Assembly: GCA_001600875.1 (NCBI GenBank)
Contig: BCLD01000003.1
Location: 1,084,408 to 1,148,407, forward strand
Reading direction: 5' to 3'
DNA length: 64,000 bases
Source: Solicoccozyma terricola
Taxonomy: Eukaryota; Basidiomycota; Tremellomycetes; Filobasidiales; Piskurozymaceae
Shown here: in pieces, positions 24,986 through 36,005 of the stretch
Position numbering within the stretch: the first letter of the stretch is position 1
Layout: each line of letters opens with the position of its first letter
The notes under the pieces: generated by a model
What the model was told of the DNA's origin: nothing
Seen by the model: only the letters and a program-made list of their open reading frames with translations
Databases searched by the model: none
Made by a program: the position numbers and the translations under genes

Positions 24986-26477
24986 TCAACCTACCCATTG
25001 ACAGAATTCCCTGGCCCAACCTGGCACAAGACCAGCGGCTACACTTCCCACCCTAGCGAAATTAGTGTACAACGGCAATCTAATCACCCTTCCTTCCTGA
25101 TCATCCAACGCAGATATGATCTCCTGGACGACAGTATCAGGTTGCAGAGATGGGGCGAAGAATCTAAAGAAACGGTTCTGTGGCAGGTTGATGGTGCCGA
25201 AGAGAGTTGTCGTGATGTGGCCGGGAAGGATAAGAGTTGTACGGATGGCAGGAGTCTTGTAGCTGACGAAGAAGAAGGAATGAGCATGTTTCCGCTCGTC
25301 TATCGCCATATCAATGTTACGCACCGACTTTTCAACTCGAATTTGAGACTATCATGGAAGGTTATCAATGCCGCCTTTGATGAGCAATAATCCGCTGAAA
25401 CACATTTACACCAACATCATCAATATCTCCCTAATATTTCTATCCATCTCCTTATCTCGCTGACTCACTCATCTGAGCGCAACCCATCATTCCCAACACG
25501 CTCGAAATGGTGACAATATGTCCAGACCCTATCGCAATCATGCCAGGGAGAAACGCTTTGGTGGTCCAGAAATGGGATAAGACATTCACGCCGTAGGTCC
25601 TGTTGGTCGCTATTTCAATCAGTCTCAAGTAGCGAGAGAGGAAACGCTCTCGATCTCACCGTTTAATATCTTCCTCTGTTAGATCCAAGAGGAGTTTACC
25701 AGTCACTACCCCAGCATTGTTGACTAGGATAGTTGGTCGACCGACCTGCAGCGACGCAGTCAGACAAAGATCAGCGTAGCAATAGTGCCGGGAAATGAAA
25801 AGGGTACCCACCTCCTCTTCTATCTGCTTGGCGATAGCCTGAACTTGAGAGTAATCTGAGACGTCGCAAATGAATGATTTGATGTTCTCTGAAAGCAAGT
25901 TCACGAGTTACATCAACTTTTCAAATCATGAATCCGAGTCGCACAAGCACGCGTACGATGTTCAGATTGCATCGCTTGAATGTCGAGGACTACAACCACG
26001 ATGTTTCTCATTGCCAGGGTTTCAGCCAGGATTCTGCCAATACCAGATGCGCCTAGGATTCCGCTCGTCATTACACCAGCCGACGTTCATATTCGAGCAA
26101 CATTGGCTCACCACCGGTGATCACTACGATTTGACTCTCCCAGTTGATTTGATTTGGTCGGAGGAAGAGAAACGATTCATTGTTGTACATCCTTGATACA
26201 TGGGACAGGAAGCCTGTACCTTCGCATGAGCAAAACCCTGTCGGGGATATGATGTGCACTCACCAGCCATGCACACCACTCCCGTGTACATACACGTCCA
26301 TCTGAAGGGTGAGCTGGACCTCGAATACCCTTGGCTAAGCAACGATAGCGGTACAAACACCGAGAAGAACGGGGAAAGAAGGGTGTAACGTATAGCTTGG
26401 GCTACGACGTCAATGGTGAACTTTAGGGGAGCTTGCACCCTGACTGCGGGAGGTGGTTTGGAATTTGATGAATCCAT
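24986..26477 (-). CDS. Membrane-associated short-chain dehydrogenase/reductase (RDH/DHRS-like)
   Basis: NAD(P)-dependent oxidoreductase, probably acting on a lipid or retinoid-like substrate at a membrane. Exons 26477-26264, 26213-26112, 26052-25957, 25888-25812, 25745-25660, 25599-25469, 25394-25325 and 25262-24986 give 350 aa. The N terminus is hydrophobic (residues ~20-75), followed by the Rossmann cofactor motif ITGGASGIG (~102-110), VNNAG (~171-175) and the catalytic YCSSK (Tyr238/Lys242), with PGHI after it. The first intron is only 50 nt. The layout resembles the RDH10/DHRS3/HSD17B11 branch. The substrate is unknown. It is convergent with the GH5 gene. Confidence 0.88.
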
Positions 26478-26698
26478 AGTGTCAGGCTATTATCTTTGAT
26501 CCTGATCTTGGTGGGAGGGTGAAAGATGCAGATGCAGACGTTGTTCAAGCTCGGTGACGAGTGGGATCGCAGAGTTTGACATTGTACGTCCTTCCTCGCA
26601 CCTTCATCATGCGATTTGTTGACTTTGGTAACAGTTGACTGATCGATAGGTCCAAGAGAGGACAGGCACGTGACGTGGTCTAACAACGTCACTGGCTC

Positions 26699-29600
26699 CT
26701 ATACAAACGTCACCTCCCTCAACTTCTCGAGATTCATCGCTTCCTCCTTCCGCCACTCCTCTCGCACCGCCCCTCTCACATCCGCATACCGATGGGGGTC
26801 GATGGATTTCACAGTCACTCGGAAACTGGCGGATATCGGACGATGATCCGAGACGTTGGCTTCGTAGCGCTTGTAGTTGAGACATTCCACTCGCGTCGCA
26901 TCTCGAGTGCGGTACAGCACTCGGTCGCACCTGAGCGAGTATGGTCAGCTTGAAGTGCTCATGCGTCATGTCGATCGCTCGACGGCCGGACTTACCAAGC
27001 TGGAACCCTCATTTTAGCAGACATATCATACTCGGAAGAGTATGGTTCATACTTGTACGTCGGCGCGAACGTGATCGGCGCCTCTGTGAAATATCTCAGT
27101 CGGAAACTCGAATTCGTCCGCATTTCTTTCAGGAGTTGATCGTGTTCCAGGAGGAGGCGGATATTCGCCGTGTTCACATTTGATATGACCGTGTCTCTTC
27201 GTTGATCGATGCGGTACTGTGCAGGGGCGAAAAAGTCGGACCATCAGCGTGACACTCGATTTGGCCCGGTAAGGACAGATCACCGCACATTCAAATCTCC
27301 ACTCAGGAACACATTCTCATGGTCCAGAATCGCCGACCCATTCCCCCCACTGATGAAAGCCGTAGATTCAACGCTAGGCGGAAAGACAGCTTTGTCTTCG
27401 AATATGGCGGCCAAGTCGGCATTTCGAGCAGCCTTTTGACGTTGACCGGCGGCGAGGTGGACGTTGATGAAGCAGATAGAAGAATCGTCGATGACGAACC
27501 TGGCCGCAATAGCACCCTGAAAGGGAAAACGCGCGATCAGCAGCGAATATGGCACAACCGCCCTCCTCCATATGCTACACACCTTGTTTCCATATATCCC
27601 ACTCAGTCCACTGAAAGATTACCCCTGCATCATTAGGTCCGGGTGCATCGCAGACAGCGCAGACATCTACTCACCGCTTTACAGTCGTTAACGCCACATC
27701 TTTCATACTAGCCTTCAGCTCCGACTTGGCAAACACGATACTGAGCAGTCCGACTAGGTTTTCGGAATAGATGACCACATAAGGGCACGTCGGTGGCATC
27801 GCCAACCGGACTGCGGAGACGAGCTTGTCGCACCAGTGTCGATAGGCACTGGTTACCTTGTCTCCAGTGGACTTTGAACCGTCTGGTTTGCTTTTGCCTC
27901 CGAAGAAGACCGTCTCTGTCGAACGAGTGCACTGTCAGAGAATCTCTAGTGAACGTGGAGTGATTCGTGACCACTCACTAGCTGTCAGCTTCTTGTTTTC
28001 TAGATCGATGACTTCTTGCAGACCAAAGACAATGATGTCCGGTGAATCGACCGAGTTAAGGCACTCTGTCAGGAAATTGGCATTCTCTGGGATCCCGCTC
28101 AGGTCCGTCGGTTTGCAGCTGCCGATGTTCCACGAGCAAATGAGTGCTCGAAGATCTCGGAACGAGCAATATTCGCGTTCCCGCTCTGTCACGGTGGACT
28201 CTGCAGCACGAGCAGATGATTAGGTTGGATGCTGTATACGATAAACCCCAAAGACATACCAATCCAGTCCTCGCTGAGCATACCATCCCAGGCGTGTATT
28301 GAATCTCTCGCCCAAGACCAGACACAATACCGTCCGTCTTCCTTGATGGAAGTAGGATCGACGTAGATTTTGATGATGGCGTGATCACTGGGTCCGGGAA
28401 TTCAGCATGGATGCCATTATATCACAAACTGACTGGAATACTCACGGATGGGCTAACCAAGAGTTGGTCGCGACCCAAGGCTGGGACTCAACGTTGTAAA
28501 CGTTGATTATGCCGTTACGGGCACCTACCCATAGACGATCGCCAACGCCTTCCAAGGCCAGAACATCGCTTGGAGAGATTTTGAGCACTTTCAGACAGGT
28601 CAAATCCTTTCGAGAAAACATAGAAACAAAGCCGCCTTCGTGACCCAGATAGACGACGTCCGGTCGGAACGGCATCACAGCCGCAGATGTCACTGAGCCC
28701 GTCCACTCCGTGGTGAACACTGTCTTTCCTGCCATTGAGCCGTCACTGACGGGTTCGAAGATCCGGATAGTCGGACCTCGGAGAGAAGAATTGGTTGTGG
28801 ATCTTGTCGTAGGCCCACTTGATGTCCACAGCTGATGGCCAATCATAGTTGCGAAATTGGTCTTATCGGATGTACGTATCGTCCGCCAGAGTGCGGAGCG
28901 TCTCGGATCGTCGGTAGTGCCGGAGATGGGACTGTTGGAGAATGGCCCGAAGACGTGGAGCTTCCCGACTTCGTCCAGGGTGAGCATCCACTCCTTGTAT
29001 CGGAATATGTAGGCTACAGCAGCACCGTGTAAGCCAGCCTTCGTATCCGTGACTTCGCCCGTGATGGTGTCCAGCTCCCATACATGACCGTGAGTTGTAC
29101 CACACCACAAGAATCTTCCTTCCTTCTCATCACTGGAGACCGAGCGGAAAGACATTGCTGTGAGTCGAGCATCCTTGCCACGGAATTCGAGACCAGTACT
29201 ACGCAGTTCTACCGTCATGACAGGTTTCGTTTCGCTTAGCGTGATGTCATACACCTTCACGTTATGATGACCAACGCAAAGCTTGTGACCGGAAACAGCG
29301 AAGCAATGAATAGTGTGTGTACTGGAGACCAGTTGACGAGGTGTGAAATCTGGTAATCTTCGATTTGCTCGGGACATATCCGGATACTCGTCGAGTGCGC
29401 GTTTGAGAGCGGTGGTCGCTGGAGCGCTGGATGATAGACTGGCAGGCACTTCGCTATCATCGATTTCAACGTCCTCATCCGAGGAATTAACCTCATCTTG
29501 GGATACTCTCCTTGACGCTATTCGCGAAGCTTGAGGAGTCGTATGCCTCGACGGTGGTGGTAGGTGTGTCAATGTTGGAAGCGATCCGTACGATGCCGAG

Positions 29601-30952
29601 TTGCTAATCGTTACAGCATGACTCCTCGATGGTCGTGGCGATGACGCAACTGCTACACTCAGATCTTTGCGAATTGGCGGTCTCAACGGTAAATCCGGAA
29701 CAGTTCGATCGATATTCAAATCTTCAATCTGTCCACCGGTCTTCTGTCGAGCTGGCAGTCGAGGTGGCAAGCTCAGCGCCTTGACCGTCGACAAAGTTGG
29801 TTTATTAGGTGGAATGGGCGGTGGAATCTTTGTTCCGCTCGCAACCGCCACCGGCGAATCCTCCGGTTCCTCAGTCAAAGCGGATACAGGAGAATCCGGA
29901 GATGTTGAAAGAATGCTCTCGCTGGTTGGCGTGTCTGCAGGAGATCGACGCTTAGACTGCACGTCAGATTCAGTTGAACGAGGTAATATCACCGGTTTTG
30001 AAGCTCGCGATGGGATAGTAGGTACGTTGCCTTTCGAAACTTGCTTCTCAGACAGTGAGTCCATTTCAGTCGTAGCCGTTTCACCTACGGCGGGGGAAAC
30101 CGCTGGCGACGAGAGACCACTCATCGACTTGTTCGACGTTTGTGATCGTTCAGATACCAGTGAACCGGTACGACTGCGTAAGGGAGTGACTCTACCGCTG
30201 CCGGGTGCCTGATTCAAGATATGATTTCCATTCTCCGTAATCTTCCAATTACGTCGATCGAATGTTGCTCCTGACTCCCTTTCACCGTCCGGTGACCCAT
30301 CACGAGAAGTATGACGTGATACCGTTCCACTAATCGGTATTGTGGGTGATGATGAGGTATCTGACTGGGCATGCGATCGTAATATCAAAGGAGACTTTGG
30401 CCCTGTGACAGGTGGTGCATTATTCCAAGGGGCCGCCGCATTTGACCCATGAAACCTCGCTCGTAGAGCTGCGACGCCGCCACCGCTGTAGGTGGGAGAA
30501 GCATCATCTTCATCCTTGATTGTGATAGCTGGAGGAGAAGGAGCTGTAATCTCCTGAACGGCTCCTACCGTCCATGATCGCTGCGAGCCAGAGTCGGAGA
30601 GTACGTCCTCAGATGATCTCCGTCGATCACGGAGAGAGAGAGGAGGTTTCTTCGAGGTGGGCCTGGGTGGTGGTGGTCCTCTAGAGGAAGATCTAGCAGT
30701 GGAAGAGGAGGCTGACAGGGACGATGTCTTGTCCTCGTCATCTACATGCCGGGTCACTACCTGAGCAGACTCTGCATCCTCCCTCGCTGAAGGAGCTAAT
30801 TCAGTTCTAGTTTGGATTGTCCGAGGTACCGGAGAACTTGATGTGGCAACAGGATTTACCGAATTTGCTTGTAGAGCTTCAAACCTGGATCGAAGCGCCG
30901 AAATGGAACCGATAGATTGGGCATCTACGTTGTCGTCCGTCGGATTCAACAT
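26699..30952 (-). CDS. WD40-propeller inositol polyphosphate 5-phosphatase
   Basis: Predicted phosphoinositide 5-phosphatase. Exons 30952-28446, 28387-28260, 28200-27979, 27915-27675, 27610-27583, 27516-27289, 27216-26996 and 26930-26699 give 1268 aa. Residues 1-500 are Ser/Pro-rich and disordered. Residues ~535-830 form WD40-type blades (for example FLWCGTTHGHVWELD and LWVGARNGIINVYN). The catalytic DNase I-like phosphatase domain runs ~895-1230, with ALICSWNIGS, GLQEVIDLENKKL, the signature SGDLNYRID (~1114-1122), PAWCDRVLYR (~1190-1199) and SDHRP (~1219-1223). Propeller plus 5-phosphatase architecture is also known in fission yeast and plants. The frame stays open upstream to 31453, but the ATG at 30952 is preferred because residues before it look non-coding. 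Confidence 0.9.
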
Positions 30953-32113
30953 GGTTGGGGGACCATATGGCGGCGGACAGGAGTTCAAAGGGGTGCAGAG
31001 GTGAGCTGTGAGTCGCTGTGAGGAGGGTGTGCGCCGCTGCTGAGCCCTTGCGACGATCGAGATGGCATAAAGAGTTGCAGCAAGCGCCAATCTACCTCGT
31101 AGTCTTACGCATCCACCTCCGTATTTGATGATTATGCCATTGCACCGGATTACGTGGCACAGCAGGACAGAAAAGTCACGTGCCCGTCCACTGCCTACGT
31201 CGGCATTCCCCCCCCCCTCCTCCTCTTCAATCATCCACTGCGTGGGTGGGTATGGTAGGCGGCCGGCATTGCTAGTTCCTCGTCGTGCTGGATGCATGGA
31301 AGCCTGCGAGGAGACGATACCGGCTGGTCGTTCCCGCCAGACGCATTTTCGTCTCCACATACATACATATGTATAGCTGATTATAATCCAAATGTGGACC
31401 GACCTGTAAGAATTGGCTTCGCGGGACAACGATCTTGGCTTCTCAAGCTCCAACTTCCTGAAACAGCGCTTCCTGCGATGTAATGCTCCGACGTCTAAAG
31501 CCCTGCCTGAAAGTCCACCTTACCTGGTGAACTGGATCCGCCTTCGCAAAAGAAAAAAGGCACGGTGGCGAATTATACTCCCGTGCAAGGGGCTGGGGTA
31601 ATCAAACTCGTAGAATCGAGGCTGGGATTTCATTCAAACCATTACAACGCATCGTCAAACAGTACTGTGACCCAACGCATATTCACCAATCTTCAGATTG
31701 ATCATATACTCCTCGAGGTGAGTTCTCCGATGCTGTGGCTTACGCTTGGGAACAGGTGGTAATATCCGGCGGAAACCCTGGCCCGTCTTCATCTGTTGTG
31801 ATATGCCGTCCTGTTGCCCTCGCCCCTCCTTCGCCTGCCCTTTGCCATCGCTGAAAAGATGAGACATTTCGTATCTCCCTGATCCCACAATACTAACGAC
31901 GGGACATAACATCTCCTTTGTGACACGTTTTGTCCGTCAAGGTCAACGTTTCGCGAGGCCCTGGCATCTCATCTACCCTTACGAGTCCACGCAGCTCCGA
32001 CAAACCAGGGATATATCAACTGCCGATTCGAAAGACGATTTTCTCTATGCTTCGCTGACCTAGTATCTATACCGTCGCTGCCAAGAAGGGTAGTTCAGTC
32101 ACCGATGCGTTAG
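30953..32113. other. 1.2-kb divergent intergenic region
   Basis: This lies between the starts of the 5-phosphatase gene (-) and the uncharacterised gene at 32114 (+). It has a C9 run at 31208-31216 and CATACA repeats near 31360. Open frames here (for example on the minus strand at 31655-31912) lack any family signature. No tRNA or snRNA recognised. It could hold an unrecognised small gene or ncRNA. Confidence 0.45.
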
Positions 32114-34948
32114 ATGACGACTCTACCTCCTTTCGAAGTTTTGTCTGTAATGGAGGACATCTCAACACAGGGCATCCCACCAAATCAGCCACCCACTACC
32201 TATCACAGTCCTGATTCTTTGGGCTTGTCTGCTCACACGATCTCTTTCTTCCGAAGAGCACAGTTGGAGATGGATGCTCTTGGGCAGGAATGGGAGGGAA
32301 GTTTCTCTAATCAATATGACTCTGCTAGTACTACCGAGGATTTAGCGAAATCGTCCTTCCTGCAGAGTGGATCAACATTGAAGAGCCAAGAAACGTTTGG
32401 TAAAGAGACTGTGCGACTCGTTGGAAACTGCGACGATGTGCGACTACAATCGAATCTCCCTGGAGGTCTCAACAACCAGAGGAGTCGCGAGATCGGACAA
32501 CCAATTTCAATCTCCGTACCACGAACCGTACCAACTCCGCAAGAAACCCTTCCTGAGCCTTTCAATCATGAATACGAGGATACAGCCAAGAATATGGACA
32601 TCCTCGTGCGAGCAGTCGAGCTGGAAGTCAAGAGAGCCGCGGATGCGGCTTCGCTGACTTGGGCTGCTGATACCAGCATCGGCCCGATCGGGACTTCCCG
32701 ACATCGTGCTGAATCTGATGATCAAGTCCGAATGGACGCACACGATAGCGTATACTCGGCAGGAAGGGCTCAGGAGGCGTGTTCTCAGCGCACAAGTTTG
32801 CGAGTCGTGGATAACGATCGACAAACGGCAAAATCCCCGCTTAGTCAGGATTCGCCACCGACATCGTCCGCTGTGAGTTCTGACCTCGACTAAAACAACA
32901 AGTAGCGAAATAATAAATACTGATCGGTGTACCTGTTCTCCCAAAAGTCAATATGGGGTGCTCGCGTGTACTCGAACTCTTCACAGGTTTCTCCAGAACG
33001 CCAAGCAGAGGCCGAAGACTCCGAAAGCCGACTCTCAGCTTGTGTTTCCTTCACCTCTGATATGAAGAAGGATCACTTAGAGACTGCCTTGACGTCACCG
33101 CCACGTCTCAGGAACGAATATCACTGCTCTGGATGTGCGCGTCCCGATGTCTGCAAAGGCATTGCCAGAGCAATAGCCGTTACGTCGTGGTTCAGCCCGC
33201 CGAAACACAACATATCATCGCGACAAGGTCTCCCTTACGGCTGTCCATTTGACGAACGCCTAGGTCCGACCCGAACGGACGAACAGAAGGACCATCATGC
33301 CCAGTCTAACGAGTTGAAGAGCGAAGCGTTGGATGATGAGATCATGCTTGCAGATGGGGAAGGAAACTTGGGCAGGACCACCGAAACCTCGCGTCTCTCC
33401 GACACGGTGCACGTTGAAACAGCACTACCAGGAGACATAAGAGGTAGCCGGTACTCGTCATGTCCGCCAACCACAAATGCCGAGTCCCCGTACGCTCAAG
33501 GCTTTCTCTTTGGTCGACCGAAATTGGACAAGAGCAGTCTTGAAAAGTTACAACAGGCAGGGGAAGAACGACCATTTGCCCCTTCACAGGAGCAATCTAG
33601 CAGGCAAAGTAGCGGAGACGGTATACCGCACAGAGACAAGCAGGATTTACCCGACACGCGTTTAGCTCCTTCCAACCTCGACTTGCTTAACACCGCAGGA
33701 GAAAGGAAGCACACAGAGACGGGTTTCCTCGCGGAAGCCGGGTTGAATATCAAGAAGTCAGGTGGGAAACGCCGACTGCGACCCATGAAGTTGTCGGAAA
33801 GGGTCAGAGAGAAACTACCCGCGGCAGTACGGAAGCATCCCAAGTCACCTGCTCCCTTCGATTATGCAGCGCCAGAACTCGAGGATCTGATAACAATCAA
33901 GAAACGACTTGGCAGGAAGCGGCAAGCGTCAGTTTCGGATGCCGAAGATGGACCGCCTGCCACAAGGGTCCCACATAAACGAGCCAAGAATTCAGACCTA
34001 TCAGTAAAGGAGGTCACACGTAGCAGGAGGAAACGAAAGACATACTGGACATATATCTCTGATATCTCTGACGAAAGCTCTGTCGAACCACCCTCCTACG
34101 AGCCCGCCACGGCACGCCGGCTTCGAAATGGCAGATTGATTGCTGCGGTGACAGGAATGGATCTCGCAGTGGATACTGAACTGCAAGTGATGCGTGACTC
34201 CCAGACGCCTTCCAGTCGACCGCGAAGTGAATCAATTGTGACATCAGGCGAGATTCGATCCGTTGCGGGTCGATCTCGAGGTCTGAGCCTCCCTAGGTCT
34301 CGTCAACGTTCCTTCAAGCCTGCTATTGCTCCTCGTGCTAGCTTCACGGACAAGACTGGCAAGTTCGTGGTGACGTTGCCAAAGGGTTTAACGAACGCAA
34401 AACGGTCACCTGAGCCTGAATTCACATACGTTCAGCCGCTGCAGCCGTACATGAATCCGAGGGTATCTACAGGCCAGGTGGTGTGTCCTCCACTCTCACC
34501 TGGATTATCTCCTGCTCGAGGCATCTTCGAGCCCCAAGCAGGTTCTGCGTCTGACTTCGGCTCAGACGCTGGGCCATCAACGACGACGACGACGACGAAG
34601 CAATTACCTACCCAAACTCTATCCTTCGACCCTCAAATCCAATATCCCTTGTCCTTCGCGACCGAGCGGACACGCACACCTCTCTATCGACAAGCAAGCG
34701 AACCCGCAGCAACAACAGGAGCAACCGAGACCACTCTTGCAACACGCACAATCGATCGACGAGGCAGGATCAAACGTAAAGGGCACATCTACCTCGCCGA
34801 TCTAGAAACCATCGTGGAGAAAGGAACGAAACGTTTGCAGAAAGGTGGATGGGAGTATGTCCCGGAAGATGAGTTCCAGTCTTCATTGAATACTCCTGAG
34901 CCGATGTTGTTATCGAGGAGGACGAGGAGAGGAACGGCTGCGTTATGA
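32114..34948 (+). CDS. Uncharacterised Ser-rich, basic protein with putative nuclear signals
   Basis: Two exons, 32114-32872 and 32987-34948, joined by a GTGAGT...CAG intron, give 906 aa. Only short segments look structured: a helical stretch near residues 33-55 (ISFFRRAQLEMDALGQEWEG) and a C-terminal block (~840-906) with IKRKGHIYLADLETIVEKG. Residues ~530-660 contain several Lys/Arg clusters (KRRLRPMKLSERVREK, RSRRKRKTYW) that could serve as nuclear-localisation or DNA-contact signals. A Cys pair (CSGCARPDVCKG, ~300) might bind metal, but no second pair was seen. The family is not recognised. The split at 32873 assumes both ORFs belong to one gene; two separate genes are possible. Confidence 0.65.
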
Positions 34949-35141
34949 GAGCACCAACGTTTGGTTCTAGCAGATGATATGATATGAGATCGGCATCGTT
35001 ACGATTATACGTTTATGATACAATTGTGGTGGTTTATGGTTTGGTCGTACAAAGTTGGGGCATGTGATGACTGAGAAGTGGTCGGTAGAGGTGGTGTTGG
35101 CGTAGAATCATTGTGTTAGGAAGAGATTGTCGGTTATCTAT

Positions 35142-35729
35142 CTATTTCTTGCTCGATCCTAGGTTTCCTGAATCATCAAGTTGATTTTCCACCTGTTGTC
35201 GGATGTCCTTCATCATTTCCTCCTTTATGGATTGAGCTACTCGTTCTAGCGCAGAATAATGCATAAGGGAACAGGATCAGCGACAGATCTCGGTGTTTGT
35301 TTGACAATTGTGTTACACTCACGTTGTGCATAGTTGTAGACCTCTTTCTGAAGGCTGTCGAAGTTGAGAGTTTCTTGATGCCTCGCTACCTCTACAGACA
35401 GACAACATAACGAGAACCGGTTCACATTCAGTGTCTCGGCTCTGTATGGGAACATCGCTTTCCCCAGCACGACGTATGACTCACCCTTGGCATGATTCTT
35501 GACCTCATCACTCCACCCACTCTCATTGAGTCGGTTCATCAGACGGTTGACGAGTCTGTGAAGGATACATCGGATCATGGAGGATGAGTTATACATTTGC
35601 CGGAGTGCCGCATGACGAAAGGTATATGTGGACCCACTTGTTCCAATCTCCGTTCCTCACCATCCGGTCCATGAGCTTGTCTTGTAGCTCCTCGAGCTCT
35701 GCGGAGAGGGGTGGTGCTTGGGATGCCAT
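35142..35729 (-). CDS. SUS1: SUS1/ENY2, SAGA and TREX-2 subunit
   Basis: Small helical adaptor shared by the SAGA deubiquitinase module and the TREX-2 mRNA-export complex. Exons 35729-35638, 35555-35485, 35391-35323 and 35245-35142 give 111 aa, close to yeast (96 aa) and human (101 aa). The family pattern is clear: ELEELQDKLMDRMVRNGDW then LVNRLMNRLNESGWSDEVKNHAK, the central helix around TLNFDSLQKEVYNYAQ, and a C-terminal helix that contacts partners in known structures. The three introns recall the multi-intron SUS1 gene of budding yeast, where splicing is regulated. It is divergent from the next + strand gene across 276 bp. Confidence 0.93.
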
Positions 35730-36005
35730 TGACACGGTGCGTTTGACGGTTGGAGGATGTTACGGATATCTATATATTTGTGACCCGAGTCGCTACCACC
35801 GTTCTACTGAGAACCACGCGATCATTGCGACGGCTGACTGTCACGTGAAAACGAGAGAGAAGCGCCGAAGTGGAGGGGGGAGGAGGAGGGGGGGGTTCGG
35901 TGATGATGGTGGTGATGGTGGTGAGGGTGATGAGGGTGAGGGCGATGGTACAGGTCCTCCAATATTGTCGACCCACCACGATATAGGCACGCTCCCAGTT
36001 CTATC
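35730..36005. promoter_or_regulatory. Shared divergent promoter, SUS1 / uncharacterised gene
   Basis: 276 bp separate the two start codons. A TATATATTT element lies at 35771-35779, about 45 bp 5' of the SUS1 start codon, and a GGTGATGATGGTGGTG-type purine-rich repeat lies at 35900-35945. Confidence 0.5.

Noticed and set aside
30953..31453. 501-nt upstream extension of the 5-phosphatase reading frame
   Set aside because: The extra residues are Arg/Trp/Cys-rich and look like translated promoter; the ATG at 30952 starts a sequence typical of the protein's Ser-rich N terminus. Left only as a finding.
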